Origin: Venturia oleaginea
Taxonomy: Eukaryota > Ascomycota > Dothideomycetes > Venturiales > Venturiaceae
Direction of reading: 5' to 3'
NCBI GenBank assembly: GCA_013176395.1
Contig: JABMLP010000006.1
Span: 124,001 to 188,000 of the forward strand
DNA length: 64,000 nucleotides
In this document: piece after piece, positions 25,535 through 36,701 of the stretch
Layout of the letters: every line of letters starts with the position of its first letter
Numbering within the stretch: the first letter of the stretch is position 1
Notes under the pieces: generated by a model
The model's database searches: none
What the model was told of the DNA's origin: nothing
What the model saw: only the letters and a program-made list of their open reading frames with translations
Program-made: the position numbers and the translations under genes

Positions 25535-27255
25535 ATGGTTACAGTGAATGTGGAGGGACGTAAGGTTGCTGAGGGCACTAGGCATGGGCCTGATGAGGAT
25601 GAAGATGAGGCTAGTGTACTCCTGTCCCTGCTACTGCTGGCCTGGCTGCGAGTGCGGATATGGGAGACAGGACTTGTTTTAGCCTTGTGAGGCAACGGAC
25701 CGTTAGATCTTGCGCTTCCTAACAGCACATTGAAAGCGTAACAGGATTGCTTAAGTCTCTCAAGCAACCAATCATCCTCCACATTTTCAAACTGTTTCGA
25801 TTTTTCGTGTTGTCAAAAACATTCTGTATTCCTATTGCCTGTAAGAATTTAGGGGCTCGAATCCTTCACGCCTTACCGGGATTGCGATGCTGGGCTCAAA
25901 CTTCCATCCTCAGTGCTTCTTTTTCTCGCTCCGAGTCGTTCGAGAGGTTGTCGACGCTTTGGGTTGTTCTCGGAGGTTTTGATCACGAAAGAGTGACTGC
26001 TCACAAAAGTATCCACGCCGTTCGAGCCCCAGCAGACCCTGTGTCCGTTCCCGTGGTCTTTGAGCTGATGCGGATACCCGTTGTACTGGAATACTAGTAG
26101 AGAAAGAACCCGAGTCAACGGGTTCTCAGTCTTCAACAATGCAGCCATTCTTTCAAGTTTCGAGCCCATAATGTGCTTGAGGTTGAGGGCGGGACAGTCG
26201 TCCACGGGACGGGAGTATCAGATCCACAGTGACGGGTCAACAGTCCAGCCGAGTAGCGCGGCGCTCCTTCCGCAGGTTGCAGATGGAGATGATGATCAAT
26301 GTGTGTTGGTTTGTTGCTTGTTGTCCTCCTCGCCCATGACTCTGTCGAGGCTTGCGTACAATACAGCAAGTGAGTATTTTTACGAATAGCCTGAAGATAA
26401 ACTCTAAGTTTCGATATTCCTCGCCTCGAATGGTCGTTCTCTTCTATATAGTCTACGCGTGCATGGATAAGTTCTACTAAGAGGCGGTCCTGAAGGCTGC
26501 AAATCCAAGATTGCAGATCTTTTTTGCGTTGACAATAATTGACTGCCTAAGTGACGCCCACGATTCAAACCTACGTACATTGATAGCTAAGGACTCGGAT
26601 AGGACCGTTCTGGAGAATTTACTGAGCTCTTTAAAAGATATCTTATTACACTTATTTTGCAGGTAACGGCCTTCAATAAGATGAGTAGGTAGGTCCAACT
26701 CGCTGAAGTACGGAGTAGTTCCCCTGTTCTCGTATTCTTTTCTCGTAATCCACTTTCAAACAGGCCTGCCTTGTAAGATGGTCGAGAATGGAAGTAAATC
26801 TACGCCCCATGAGTTTCTGTGTATTCACAGTAAAAGAGATTCTGTCTAAAATGATAACGTAAGATAGCTTAGTAGGTCTTTGAAACTATCGGAGACGCCT
26901 CCGTGTCAATGCTTTTATCCTGGCTCATAGAGGTTTGAAAAAGTCTACTAAAAGAAACCGAGAAAAGTCCGGGTTTGTGCACAAACGACAATAACCATCA
27001 GCAATCGACCCATTCGTGCTCGCGACCTGCATCGACAAGTACACGGTGATTCCTACGTGATTCTCACAGGCAATTCCCGGACATGCAAACAAGTTGTCAG
27101 CAAAAATGCTGATCGATCGGCTATGTTAACATGTGATCGTGCCTCCAACGTTTCGCTGATACAGCAAGCGATAACCATTATTCTTCAAGTATTTCGCCTT
27201 GACGATGTTCAAAGAGTTCTCTCATGTCTGTTGCGATTTGAACCCAACCCTCATT
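25535..27255. other. Gene-poor intergenic region
   Basis: This is a 1.7-kb stretch with short frames on both strands, none of them recognisable. No tRNA or repeat array is seen. It follows the dead secreted-protein gene and precedes the stop of the sugar transporter. Confidence 0.4.
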
Positions 27256-28869
27256 TCAGACCGTCGGATGCAAAAGTTCCGGACCACGCATGCGAATACC
27301 ACCATCGTCTTTTCTTCCCTTTTTACCGAGGAAGGCCCAGTTCTTCGCGATGGAGCCGTCATTGAATGCGCGGTCGATGGCTTCGAGACTCTTTCCTTTT
27401 GTCTCTGGCATCACGAGGGCGCAGACGAGAACGGCGAGGAGAGTTGAGAAGCCGAAGAAGTAGTAGACTGCGAAGGAGGAACGAGCGAGGAGGATTGGCG
27501 TTGTGAATGCGACGATCCAGTTTGCGAGCTGTTTGGTAAGGTTAGCTTATTTTACTCATCGTTTGAGGGGAGATTGCGGGTGAGGCATACCCAATTTGCA
27601 CTCTGCGCTAGACTTGTTGCTCCCGCTCTCGTATCAGCAGGCTGTATCTCACTTGAATAGATGCGAATGGAGATAGCAAAGGATACTGAAAATGTGATGG
27701 CGAAAATGTAAATGGTGACTATGACGACCCATCTCGCAACGCCGTAGTCACCGTGAACGCTATTGGAAGTGTACAAACTTCCAATGACCAACATGCAAGT
27801 TGTTAGTATCAAACCGCCAATGATCACAGACATTCTTCTACCCCAGTGGTCTGCGTAGATAGAGGCTGGGATAGTGACAACGAGCATAATCAGTGCTGAC
27901 ACACCCGAGGCGAGGAAAGATGCTTCTTCTGACTGGAGACCTGCTTGTTGGAAGAGTAGAGGTGCATAATATAACACACCGTCAATGCCGCTGAATTGTT
28001 GGAAAGCCATCATGAAGCAAGCAAGTGCTGTCTGTTTCCGAGCATGAGAGGAGAAGACTTGTGCCATCTCTCGGAAGTTGGCTCGGATGCTGGCGAGAAG
28101 TGTCATCTCAACCATGCTTGATGTTTCTGAAGATGGTTTCTCGATCATTTCTTCCAATTCCGAGGAGGCGAGACCGAGTCTTTCCGAGGTAGAAATGGCT
28201 TCTTCTTTTCGGCCTTTGGCGAGGAGCCATCGTGGTGAGGGGGGAAGGACGAAGCAAGTTGCTGCAAAGAAGAAAGATACTATTGCCTGAGCACCCAATG
28301 GGATTCGCCAGGATAGAGAGCTATCCTTGATGCGAGCTGTTCCATATGCAATGAAGTAGCCAAGCGTGATACCGAGTTGGATCATGAACTGGATGACGGA
28401 GCAGAGAGGGCCACGTCTCCGCGCGGGCGCAATCTCGCAGACGTATACCACAAGATTACCTAGAAAGATTCCTTCTCCAATACCAGCGATTACACGCCCT
28501 GCAATGAATTGTCCAAGGTGAAAAGCAGTGCATTCCAGAGTTGCACCAATGCTGAATACCACGGCTCCGGTGGTTATAGTGGATGTTCTTCCGTAGATAT
28601 CAGAGATATTTCCCGCGAACAGACCTGAAGCTGTACCGCCGATCAGGATCGAAGACACCACGACTCCATGGATTGTTGAAGAAAGACGACCGAAAGTGTT
28701 TGAAAAGGAGGTCATAACGGTCAAGGGTCCAATGCTTCCGGTCTCCAATCTAGAGGGATTAGCAGAACAGCTGATAGAGGACCAGGGCTGATTACCCAAA
28801 GATGAAGCCTCCCACGGCAGCAATGATGGCAGCCTGGCTGTACAGGGGCATGCCAAAAGGATTGAACAT
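27256..28869 (-). CDS. MFS sugar transporter
   Basis: This is a major-facilitator sugar porter of the plasma membrane, 501 residues, expected to form 12 membrane helices. Exons are 28869-28796, 28749-27591 and 27528-27256. Intron 1 splits the glycine of FIFGLETGSIGPL, near the family's first helix. Intron 2 splits ANW from LANWIVAFTTPILLA. Family signatures are GRVIAGIGEGIFLGN with EIAPARRRG, PPSPRWLLAKGR (the PESPR equivalent), QQFSGIDGVLYYAPLLF, GRR and PETKGKSLEAID near the end. Substrate is not determinable; the QQFSGID context suggests a monosaccharide. It lies next to the secreted-protein pair on the same strand but is separated from it by about 640 bp. Confidence 0.92.
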
Positions 28870-29479
28870 TTTGATATCCTGGATCAGCCAGAGTCATACA
28901 ATGCTCCTGTGCGGTGAAAGAGATTTGGCGCTGAATGCTGTCGTTGAGAAAGCACGATCACGATTTGTTACCAGCCAGGATCGGTTCCATCGATAAGACA
29001 TGCTCCGTACTCGTAGGATTTCGTGATGAAGTGCGATGGTTGAGGTGGATCGAAGAGTGTAGAGTTTTCGTAGCCTTGGCAGATCTAGGCTGGTGGAACG
29101 CCTGCCTGAATAGATGATGCTTCCTACTTCACGTGATAGCCATCCTCCTCTTTCAGCACCACCACTCGCCGACTCATCTCTTCTCATCATTTAACGCAAA
29201 CCATTTGACTTTTCGGAGTGTTAAGATAAGTGAAAAGATAGTGGCCATCCTCACGAGTGCGGAAATGATAGTAAGCATTCTCACGAGTGAGAAACCCCAG
29301 TTCACTTCATTGAATTTAGTTGACCATTTTCCCCAGCAATAATTGCAAGACGCAACAAACCAAAACATCCGAATCCTCAGTCTTTTCCCACCCATGGATA
29401 ATTCCATCATCGTGACTCCAAAATCCTATCAGCCCCACATTCTCCCATTTCCCTACAGCTGTCCGTCTCTACACCTTCT

Positions 29480-29512
29480 CCATATCCACATCCACATCAA
29501 CATCAACATCAA
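29480..29512. repeat. CATCAA-type microsatellite
   Basis: A run of ATCCAC/ATCAAC hexamers lies directly beyond the stop codon of the first small secreted gene. It is imperfect. Confidence 0.6.
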
Positions 29513-29513
29513 C

Positions 29514-29765
29514 CTAACTGCAGTCACTAAAACCTAACATTAACTTTCCATGTTTCTTAATCCAGCAAAGAGACATGACATACCAGGGATTTGTCGGTGA
29601 GGGCGTATAACAACATGTCCTATAATTGTAACATGGAGGATCAGAGGCACACCTTTTCTTATTCAGGCAATCTCGGCAGGTCCTGGCCTCAAAAGCATTG
29701 AGCGACGCCTCAACAGCAACGAGCGCCGTCGCAATAACTAGGAAGAAGGCAGAGAAGACTTTCAT
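29514..29765 (-). CDS. Small secreted cysteine-rich protein, copy A
   Basis: This is a predicted 64-residue secreted protein of unknown function. Exons are 29765-29584 and 29526-29514, with a 57-nt intron starting GTATGT. The N-terminus (MKVFSAFFLVIATALVAVEA) is a signal peptide. The mature part has eight cysteines spaced C-x2-C-x5-C-x5-C-x5-CC-x8-C-x-C. The last two cysteines exist only after splicing: the intron falls inside a cysteine codon, and the tiny second exon supplies the final CDCS. A TATA-like stretch at 29862-29871 lies about 100 bp upstream. It is clearly paralogous to the gene at 30569-30816. Size, secretion and cysteine content fit effector or antimicrobial-type proteins, but no family is recognised. 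Confidence 0.8.
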   Translation of the reverse strand: MKVFSAFFLVIATALVAVEASLNAFEARTCRDCLNKKRCASDPPCYNYRTCCYTPSPTNPWYVMSLCWIKKHGKLMLGFSDCS

Positions 29766-30568
29766 GATCGCGTCGGTTTCGAATGGGGAGTTATGTTGTT
29801 TGCGTTGGCTATTTGGGATTTGGGTGCGTATGAAGAATTTGACCCCTAATTGTCTTTGGACGTATATATATTTGCCGTCACTGTGTATCAATACCATTTC
29901 CGTCTAGGTCGGCTCGGAACTCGGAATATATAGAGGGCGGTTCGAGATATACAGGATACACGCACGCTACTCACTATGTTTGTATATTAGAGTTTGAATA
30001 TAGGGTAGTTGCGTGTGAATTCGCATACTATGTATGGTATCCGGGGTAATGGTCATGACTCATGCGTGGATCCGAACAAACCAACCCATTTTTCTGCCTA
30101 ACACCAGCGTGAATAACTGATAAACTAAAACTCTCAGCAGAATAGAAGGGAAGCTCTATAAAAGATCGTTAAGATCTGGAAATTTGAACAGGAAACGATT
30201 GAGTTGCAGGGAAGAAAATGCTGCGGGTAGGGATGGAATGTACAACTGTTACCCCGGATACCATAGTAGTTTTGGCTCGAACGCAGCGCATGGTACCATG
30301 CCAACGAAATTTAGGTTGTCGTAGCGACAACCGACTGCTGTTGAGTTCAAGAAGCGCTAGGCCGTATTTGAACAAAGAACAAAGTATCAAAAGGGCCTCA
30401 ATTGACTCGGAATCTGCCGTTGATTTCATTGAGTATATCTATCCGACACTACGCAAGTCAACGGCTCACCCGCCCACCCTTTGCACTGACGCCTAAAGCC
30501 TAGGCTCGCACAGTGTCATACTGCCTCTTTTTAGGAACATGCCTCTCCTCATCCGTTGGGATATCAAC
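29766..30568. other. Spacer between tandem secreted-protein genes
   Basis: This is the upstream region of copy A and the downstream region of copy B. Part of it (about 29915-29995) matches the region upstream of copy B, showing that promoter DNA was included in the duplication. A MITE-like inverted-repeat element occupies 30033-30265. Confidence 0.6.
30033..30265. mobile_element. MITE-like inverted-repeat element
   Basis: A perfect 17-bp inverted repeat has arms at 30033-30049 (TATGGTATCCGGGGTAA) and 30249-30265. The 233-bp unit has no coding capacity. Each arm begins with TA at its outer end, which would fit a TA target-site duplication of the Tc1/mariner type. It lies between the duplicated secreted-protein genes and has no counterpart that I could find upstream of copy B. 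Only one copy is visible in this window, so mobility is an inference. Confidence 0.45.
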
Positions 30569-30816
30569 CTAGCTGCTGCAGTCGCTAAAACCTTCATCAA
30601 CTCTACATTCCTTTTCGCAGTCCAGTAAGGAAACATGACATACCAAGGATTTGTGGGCGTACCAGGAGGATAACAACAAGTCTTGTATTTGTAACAAGCA
30701 GGATCACTGTTACATACGCCCGCGGCCTGGCAATCACGACATGACCTAGCCGCGACAGACCCGATAGTAACGTGCGCCATCGCAAAGGCCAGGAAGAAGG
30801 TAGAGAGGACTTTCAT
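30569..30816 (-). CDS. Small secreted cysteine-rich protein, copy B
   Basis: This is a predicted 62-residue secreted paralogue of copy A. Exons are 30816-30644 and 30584-30569. The signal peptide is MKVLSTFFLAFAMAHVTIGS. Eight cysteines are spaced C-x2-C-x5-C-x5-C-x5-CC-x9-C-x-C. The intron has the same position and phase as in copy A, inside the seventh cysteine codon, and the same GTATGTCATGT start. Conserved residues include CRDC, SDP-x-CY-x-Y, TCCY and TNPCDCS. The mature parts have diverged more than the frame and intron would suggest, which fits fast evolution. No family name is known to me. Confidence 0.8.
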
Positions 30817-31650
30817 AATGGCGTCGGTCGCTTTCGTGTGAGGATTTGTATGATTGGTTGTGTTAATGGTTTGGATTTGGATGTAGGCAAGTGTTGCCTT
30901 TTCTGCATCGACAATGAGACATCTGTATACCTTTACTTACCCTCGCCATCACCACCACTTCCGTTCTGGGGGCTCTGGAATAGGTACATGGGGGTTCGCA
31001 ACATTACTAATACTGAACGTCTGATACAAGGTCTCCAATACTCACTATCAATACCACTTCTATGTAGGTCCGCTCCGAGGATGTAAAGGGTGGTTCGCAA
31101 TATATAGAATACACGCTACTTCCTACTGACTGTGTATATGTATATTAGACCGTAGAGTCCCCGATGGGGTCAGGGGGGTGGGAAGAGGCGGGATTAGAAA
31201 ACAACCCTTCTTGAGTCCTTGGATTTGTACATGCGGGGTCCATGAATTCAGTACGAGACGGGAAGGTGAAAACTGCGCTCCACAATTCGAAAGGGAGATG
31301 AGTGATTTTGCTTTGGAAGCTCACGAGGACCGTTGCATCCTGAGCCAGGTTGTTTTCTAAGCGGCCAAGACAGCGGCTAAACAGGACCCGTTGGATTCTC
31401 CCACGATCTTGACCACATTCTACCCAAGTCTTTAAACTTCATGGCACAAAATAGGAAGCCTGTAGGGCACAATCTACAGGCCAACGGTAAGCGCCGTGTT
31501 TCAACTACTTGTCAGTTCCGACTTACATCTACTCTCCTTAACCTCGAAAGCACAGTGTTCAATTCATTGTATGATAATCATACGGTCAAACAAGATGGGT
31601 ATCAATGCGAGAGATCCAAGACAATCGCCAATGCAATCCTAGATACCAGT
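30817..31650. other. Upstream region of copy B
   Basis: This holds the copy B promoter. The segment 31070-31155 resembles 29915-29995: GGGTGGTTCG, then ATACACG and a terminal GTATATTAG are shared. A short frame at 31441-31845 (+) lies over the 3' end of DUG2 and is not supported. Confidence 0.5.
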
Positions 31651-34600
31651 CTACCTTTTAGGCAACTCCCGGAAAACAAACCCAAAAACTTCCTTAGCCT
31701 TGTACAAATTCGTCACTCTCAACCTCTCATTATCCAAATGAGCGCTGTCGCTAGCCTGTCCCACTGGGAAATGAGCAGCTGGGGCATTAAACTCCTTTTC
31801 CAAGAACCGGATCGCTGGGATGGAGCCCCCTTCGCGGATGTATAGAGGCTTAAGCTTCTTGTCTGGGAATGGCATGGAGTTGTGGCGGGATGGGAAATAG
31901 GATCCGATCGATGGTCCTGGTGACGGAGAGGGCAAGGTATCTTCGACGTCAGAAAAGTCTTCGGGCGGAGTTATGCTTCCCGTGGCGAGCGTTGATGAGG
32001 TTGTGGGAGAAGGTTTGATAAGCTTCGGCCCATTTGTTTTACCATTTGGTTGAGTAATCAGCTTTGCAGCACTGGCAGAGCTACGGTGGTGCCGCGAAGG
32101 TGCCAATGCAGGTGTACGGCTCTTGTCCGACCAAGCTTCAATGACGGCTTCCTCCAGGGTCTGGAAAATTTTGTTGTTGTAATCTCCCAACCAGGGTTCA
32201 GCTTTGTGATCGATGGCGACAGTTAGCTGGTTCTTGCTGCCAAGTTCCTCGAATTGCCCTTCGAGGAATGAAGTCAGACGGTCCGCAACTTCTTGTGCAG
32301 TTTGTTCTGGTACAAGTCGAAGAGAAATGGCGGCCTTTGCCACGCTCGGTATGATGGTCGAGTTGTCCGGACCTGACGTGTAGAATCGATGAATTGTCAG
32401 TGACGCCTCACGCCATCTCCGCTGTAGGGTTTCAGCAAGTTCATGAGGATTGCCAAGACCAGGGTTGCGATCTATCAATGTTCGAGTGATCTCCTGGTAC
32501 AACCCTTCCTCCTCTTTCGACAGAGGAAGAATCGGATCATAGAAGGAAGGTATTTCGATGCGGTTGTTCTTGCCAGTCAACTTCGCAAGCAAGGCGACAA
32601 GATCTTTCACACTTTCGTCAAGGAGAGAACTTCCGTCTACGCCACTGTGCAAGTCGGGATGCGTGCTCTTTACTTCCACGGTTGCATGAATCACGCCTCG
32701 CAATCCGTAGGTCAAGCAGGGAACATGGTCGTCCAGCCAGTAACTGTTGGCGAGCAGTATCCAGTCGACATCCCCGATAAGATTTTTGTTGGCCTTGACC
32801 GCTTGCTCAAAACCTCGAGATCCGCTTTCTTCTTCGCCTTCGATTAGGAAAATGATTTCGGAGTTCAGAGCCTTTTGAGCAACTAATTCCGCGACAGCAA
32901 AAATAGCAGCCATGATCGGACCTTTGTTATCAGAAGTACCCCTACCATACAGATAATCGTTGATACCTTCCATTTGGAAAGGGTTGCAAATCCATTTGCC
33001 TTGCTCGTTTTCTGCAGGAATGACGTCGTAATGTCCATAGAACAATATCTTCTTCCGTTCCGCTGAAGTCGATGGGTTGCCTTTGAATTTGGCCAGGATG
33101 ATGGGATTCCACTCAGGGTTTTCTAGACCAAGCATAGTTGTTTGGGCGCCAAAGTTCCTGAATATGGATCGGAGATGCGATGCACCTTTTCGGCAAGAGG
33201 CTTGATAGCGCAAGTCTGAGGAAACCGTTTCGTATGAGACGAACTGCTTCAATGCCTGAACCAGCTTTTCTGCATCCGTGTTAGCATCGGGCTTCTCAGT
33301 GCACGTCAAGACTCGTACCATTGCTTGTCTTGACACCGGTCAGGTTTCCTTGCACGCAATCGCTAATGTTCCAAATCGTGATTGTATCATCATTTCCACC
33401 CGTGATGTAGAAGAACTGATTTCGAAATCTGGTGAATGCTGACGCTAATATCCTTCCATTGTGTGCTTTGAATCTCGACACCAGCTCGTACTGGCTGTTG
33501 TATTTCTGCTCGCTATCAGGATTGAGTTTGCAAATCTGACCCCCCGACTTACATCAACAGTGCCACTGACTCCAGCACAAAAGAGATGTCCTCCGCCGAG
33601 GGAAAGTGCTAGCACATCCTCAGTCTTGGTTCTCAAGTTCCGCACCAATTGCCGAGTCTCCAGATCCCACACGTTGACCTCGCCATTAATTCTGCCAGCG
33701 TACAGAAATGTGCCATCGAGAATGAGCGACAAAACGGAGTCTCCTTCGTCTCTGCCATCGTCCAGTTTGTGCAACTCGGAAATAGCACCGTCCTCGCCGC
33801 CAATTGTCCACAGCTTGATAGCACCATCTCCACCTCCTGATATCAAAATCTCCTCTTTCAAGTCGTCTCTTAGACCTTTGGCCAGCACCATGCAGTATAC
33901 GTAGCCATAATGGGCATACTGGCAAATGTGCGATTTGTCTATTTCTAGATCTTGACCGCCTTCGGCATGTGTGGGGTGATCTTTGACGGATTCAGGACGC
34001 GGTGTACGGACGCCACCGGGTCCAAGGGAGTCGAAGAAGCGGTCTTCGCGTAACCAAGGGTGGAGGATGGGTGTAGGCTTCGGTCGGCGGTCCTTTTCGT
34101 TCAGGTCGTACCACTAGAGCTGGATTAGCTAGACGATGTCGATGCGGTTGAATTGGATTCACCTGTATCGACGTGTTTTGCGCGCCAAGGTAAACAGTGT
34201 TCAAGGTCGAGGAGTAGGAGACGCAGAAGATGTCGCCAATATCGTACATTGAGTAAATCGAGTAGACTCTCAGCAAAGTCTTCGTATCCCAGACATTGAC
34301 GAATCTGTCCCCTGCACTGGAGAATAGTAACTGGCCATCTTCGGAGAGAGACAAACTCAATACACTGCCACTGTGGCCATGTATGACAGCGATTCGTTTG
34401 TAGGTTTCGAGGTTATAGACCTGCACAGTTGGTTAGAGAAACTCTCTCGCAGCCTGCAGGATAGGTATCATCTACCAATATCTCCCCGCCTTCAGTCCCA
34501 GCAAAGATACAGTTTGCCGAGACTACCAGAGCTAGAATAGACTTGTCGTGCTTCAGTCGGTGGCTCAGAACTGGAGTCATCGGTCTCGCCGCCGTGGCAC

Positions 34601-34685
34601 CAGCACCATACCTGGCCACTCCACGATCGCTGTCTGCGACTGGAGCAGTTGTCAGCTGCGGTTGCATAGGTGGTAGTGCTGACAT
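31651..34685 (-). CDS. DUG2: Glutathione degradosome subunit DUG2 (WD40 + M20 peptidase)
   Basis: DUG2 pairs with the glutamine-amidotransferase-like DUG3 in the cytosolic complex that degrades glutathione. Five exons are read: 34685-34476, 34420-34163, 34113-33553, 33490-33319 and 33269-31651, giving 939 residues. Residues of about 35-395 form WD40 repeats (SGGGDGAIKLWTI, AGRINGEVNVWDLE, ITGGNDDTITIWNI). The rest is an M20 metallopeptidase with GHYDV (H480, D482), YGRGTSDNKGP, EGEEESGS, DLHSGVDG and a final GQASDSAHLDNERLR. The metal ligands look intact. A Ser/Pro-rich insert of roughly 80 residues interrupts the C-terminal part. Exon 4 to exon 5 passes from WD40 to peptidase in phase across a GTACGA...GCAG intron. 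The fused layout is the normal one for DUG2. Confidence 0.9.
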
Positions 34686-35864
34686 GATCCAACATCCATC
34701 GTGGCCATGAAATTGTACCTAGGCCGAGTGAAATCTTGCCGTAATCGGAGCGTCGGAGATTCAAGGGACTGGCAGGTTTCGACTCGCGAGAATCAACGAC
34801 CAAACACCAAACTCACCTCCATCAATCCCCCTGAAGCCTTTCCAGGCTCTCCCATCACACACCATTGTATAGGTCGGTTGATCGTGGAGTCTGTTGTGAA
34901 ATCCGCTGCAGGCAGATCGGGCACGGAAATCCGATATCAATGACTGGAACGGACTGTTCGACCAATGGCCTCCGTCGACCACTTTCAGCTCTCTGTCGCC
35001 GTTTTGGCTTGGCTGAGTGGTAATTGACGACGAATCATCACTTGAACGGTGCTTCTCCCTCGAAACATATGCCGGACTTCTCATTGTGCACTGGCCCCCT
35101 GAGGATGGCGAACGAAATTCGGATTATGGCGACACCTGCTTGACTTCAAGCTCTAAATATGCTTTTTGCAAGTCACAAAACTCAAAAGTCTGAGTCAAAC
35201 TTCTGCTGTTTGCGTACACCGTCGTTCCCCGTTTGATGATAGGTGTAGCGTTTGCCTATGCCACCATCTGTCGTGCAACTGGCTACTACAGCCGATTGAC
35301 GAACGAATACTGTGGACCTTAAGCCTTCACGGCCTGCCAACCTTGTCCGCGTGCCGAACCGATTTACCTCATTGGCATAGAATAAAGCACTCGTAACGCG
35401 ACAAACATTTGTCACTTGGCGAGCCTAGAATACAGCCGGGACTGTGCAAACGAAGCATCTTTCACAAGCGTTTGTCTCGCGGGATGTTGCCACTGAAAAA
35501 ATCAAAAACACGGCTTCAAGCTTGGCATCATACCCAAACGGTTCCACCGAGGTGAAAGATGCTAGTGAAAAGCCCGACTGCTTCTTTGTCTATGAGTCAC
35601 ACATCATTCGTTTCGCATAGGAAACTGCAAAGAGCTTCTCATCGTGTCACTGTGGGAACTTTCTTGAAAGCTTCGGAGCGAAATACAACGCAGAAAGATC
35701 AAGCTGGGCCCTCAAAAGTCGATGGGCCCTCAAAAGTCGAACAGGGCGAGGAAGAAAAGGCATAGCTGTACCAGAACTTCTAGCACACCGTGTATCATGG
35801 TTTTCTAGACATCTATATCAGCAACATCGACTCCACCGAGGCAATCCTTACGTCCTCAGACAGC
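34686..35864. other. Intergenic between divergent genes
   Basis: This holds the DUG2 promoter. A short frame at 35559-35765 (+, 68 codons) contains an exact 18-bp tandem duplication at 35705-35740 and is not supported as a gene. Confidence 0.5.
35705..35740. repeat. 18-bp exact tandem duplication
   Basis: TGGGCCCTCAAAAGTCGA occurs twice in direct succession. Confidence 0.9.
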
Positions 35865-36701
35865 ATGGTCCCCGAAGCCAAGCCTTCCTACAGACCGATC
35901 AATCTCGCTCCCATAACCAGACGTCTAATTCCGCACGCTTTAGCCACTTACAATGCGTTCGAGTACGAATATAGTAAGATTGGATACGATAATGGGAGAG
36001 GCTGCCCCTGCGAATGCCGCACTGCTTCACGCGAGTACTACCTCTCCACATACCACTGGGAAAGTCGCAAACTCGTCGATAGGGGCTGGATAGGTCTCCC
36101 CGAATATTTCCCCAGACAAGCTTTCATCACCAACGAGCAATACTTTCATATGTACAGGGACACACTAAATATGTTCCGCTGGAAGTTTCGAATCCAAGAA
36201 GCTTTCTGGCATGTCTTTAAGATGTTGGTGAACAAGAAACTTGCTGATGTTGAAGCGACCAATCAGCCCGTTGATCAGAACATGAATATGGACATGCTTT
36301 TGGGGTTGTTGATGAATTTTAAGCTTGTGGGAGAATGTGCGAAGAGATCGGATGGTGGGGATGGATATGCTGGTGGTTCCGAGGAGCCGGTCTTATGGCT
36401 TGCTAATATTCTCCTGCGTTCTTCCAGGGGGATCGCTGAGGTTTTTGAGCTCGTTGCTACGTCTGGGCCTCTTGGTACGTTGGACGAGAAGGTCTTTGGT
36501 TGCGGTGTGGATTGTTTCGATTGTCACGATGATGACAATGATGGCGAAACCATGGTCTTGCCTAAACGTATCATGACAATACGCCCCAGTGGCTGTGGAC
36601 TGGATAAATCTGGGATTGGGTATCCGTATAATCACGGTCCTGGTGTTTGGCTTCCTAGTCCCTTTGGATCTCGGCCCGCGTTTTTATTCAATGGTTCTTG
36701 A
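35865..36701 (+). CDS. Orphan hypothetical protein
   Basis: This is a 278-residue intronless open frame starting at the first in-frame ATG (MVPEAKPSYRP). It is rich in aromatic residues (Tyr, Trp, Phe) in its first half, has a cysteine pair in CPCEC, and a later Cys/Asp cluster (CGVDCFDCHDDDNDG). No signal peptide or membrane helix is evident and I recognise no family. Length and amino-acid composition argue for real coding, but no homologue can be named. It lies alone between DUG2 and the interrupted coiled-coil gene, in a lineage-variable part of the window. Confidence 0.55.
   Translation: MVPEAKPSYRPINLAPITRRLIPHALATYNAFEYEYSKIGYDNGRGCPCECRTASREYYLSTYHWESRKLVDRGWIGLPEYFPRQAFITNEQYFHMYRDTLNMFRWKFRIQEAFWHVFKMLVNKKLADVEATNQPVDQNMNMDMLLGLLMNFKLVGECAKRSDGGDGYAGGSEEPVLWLANILLRSSRGIAEVFELVATSGPLGTLDEKVFGCGVDCFDCHDDDNDGETMVLPKRIMTIRPSGCGLDKSGIGYPYNHGPGVWLPSPFGSRPAFLFNGS

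Noticed and set aside
35559..35765. 68-codon + strand frame with an internal duplication
   Set aside because: It is short, has no signal peptide or motif, and the 18-bp duplication explains much of its open length.
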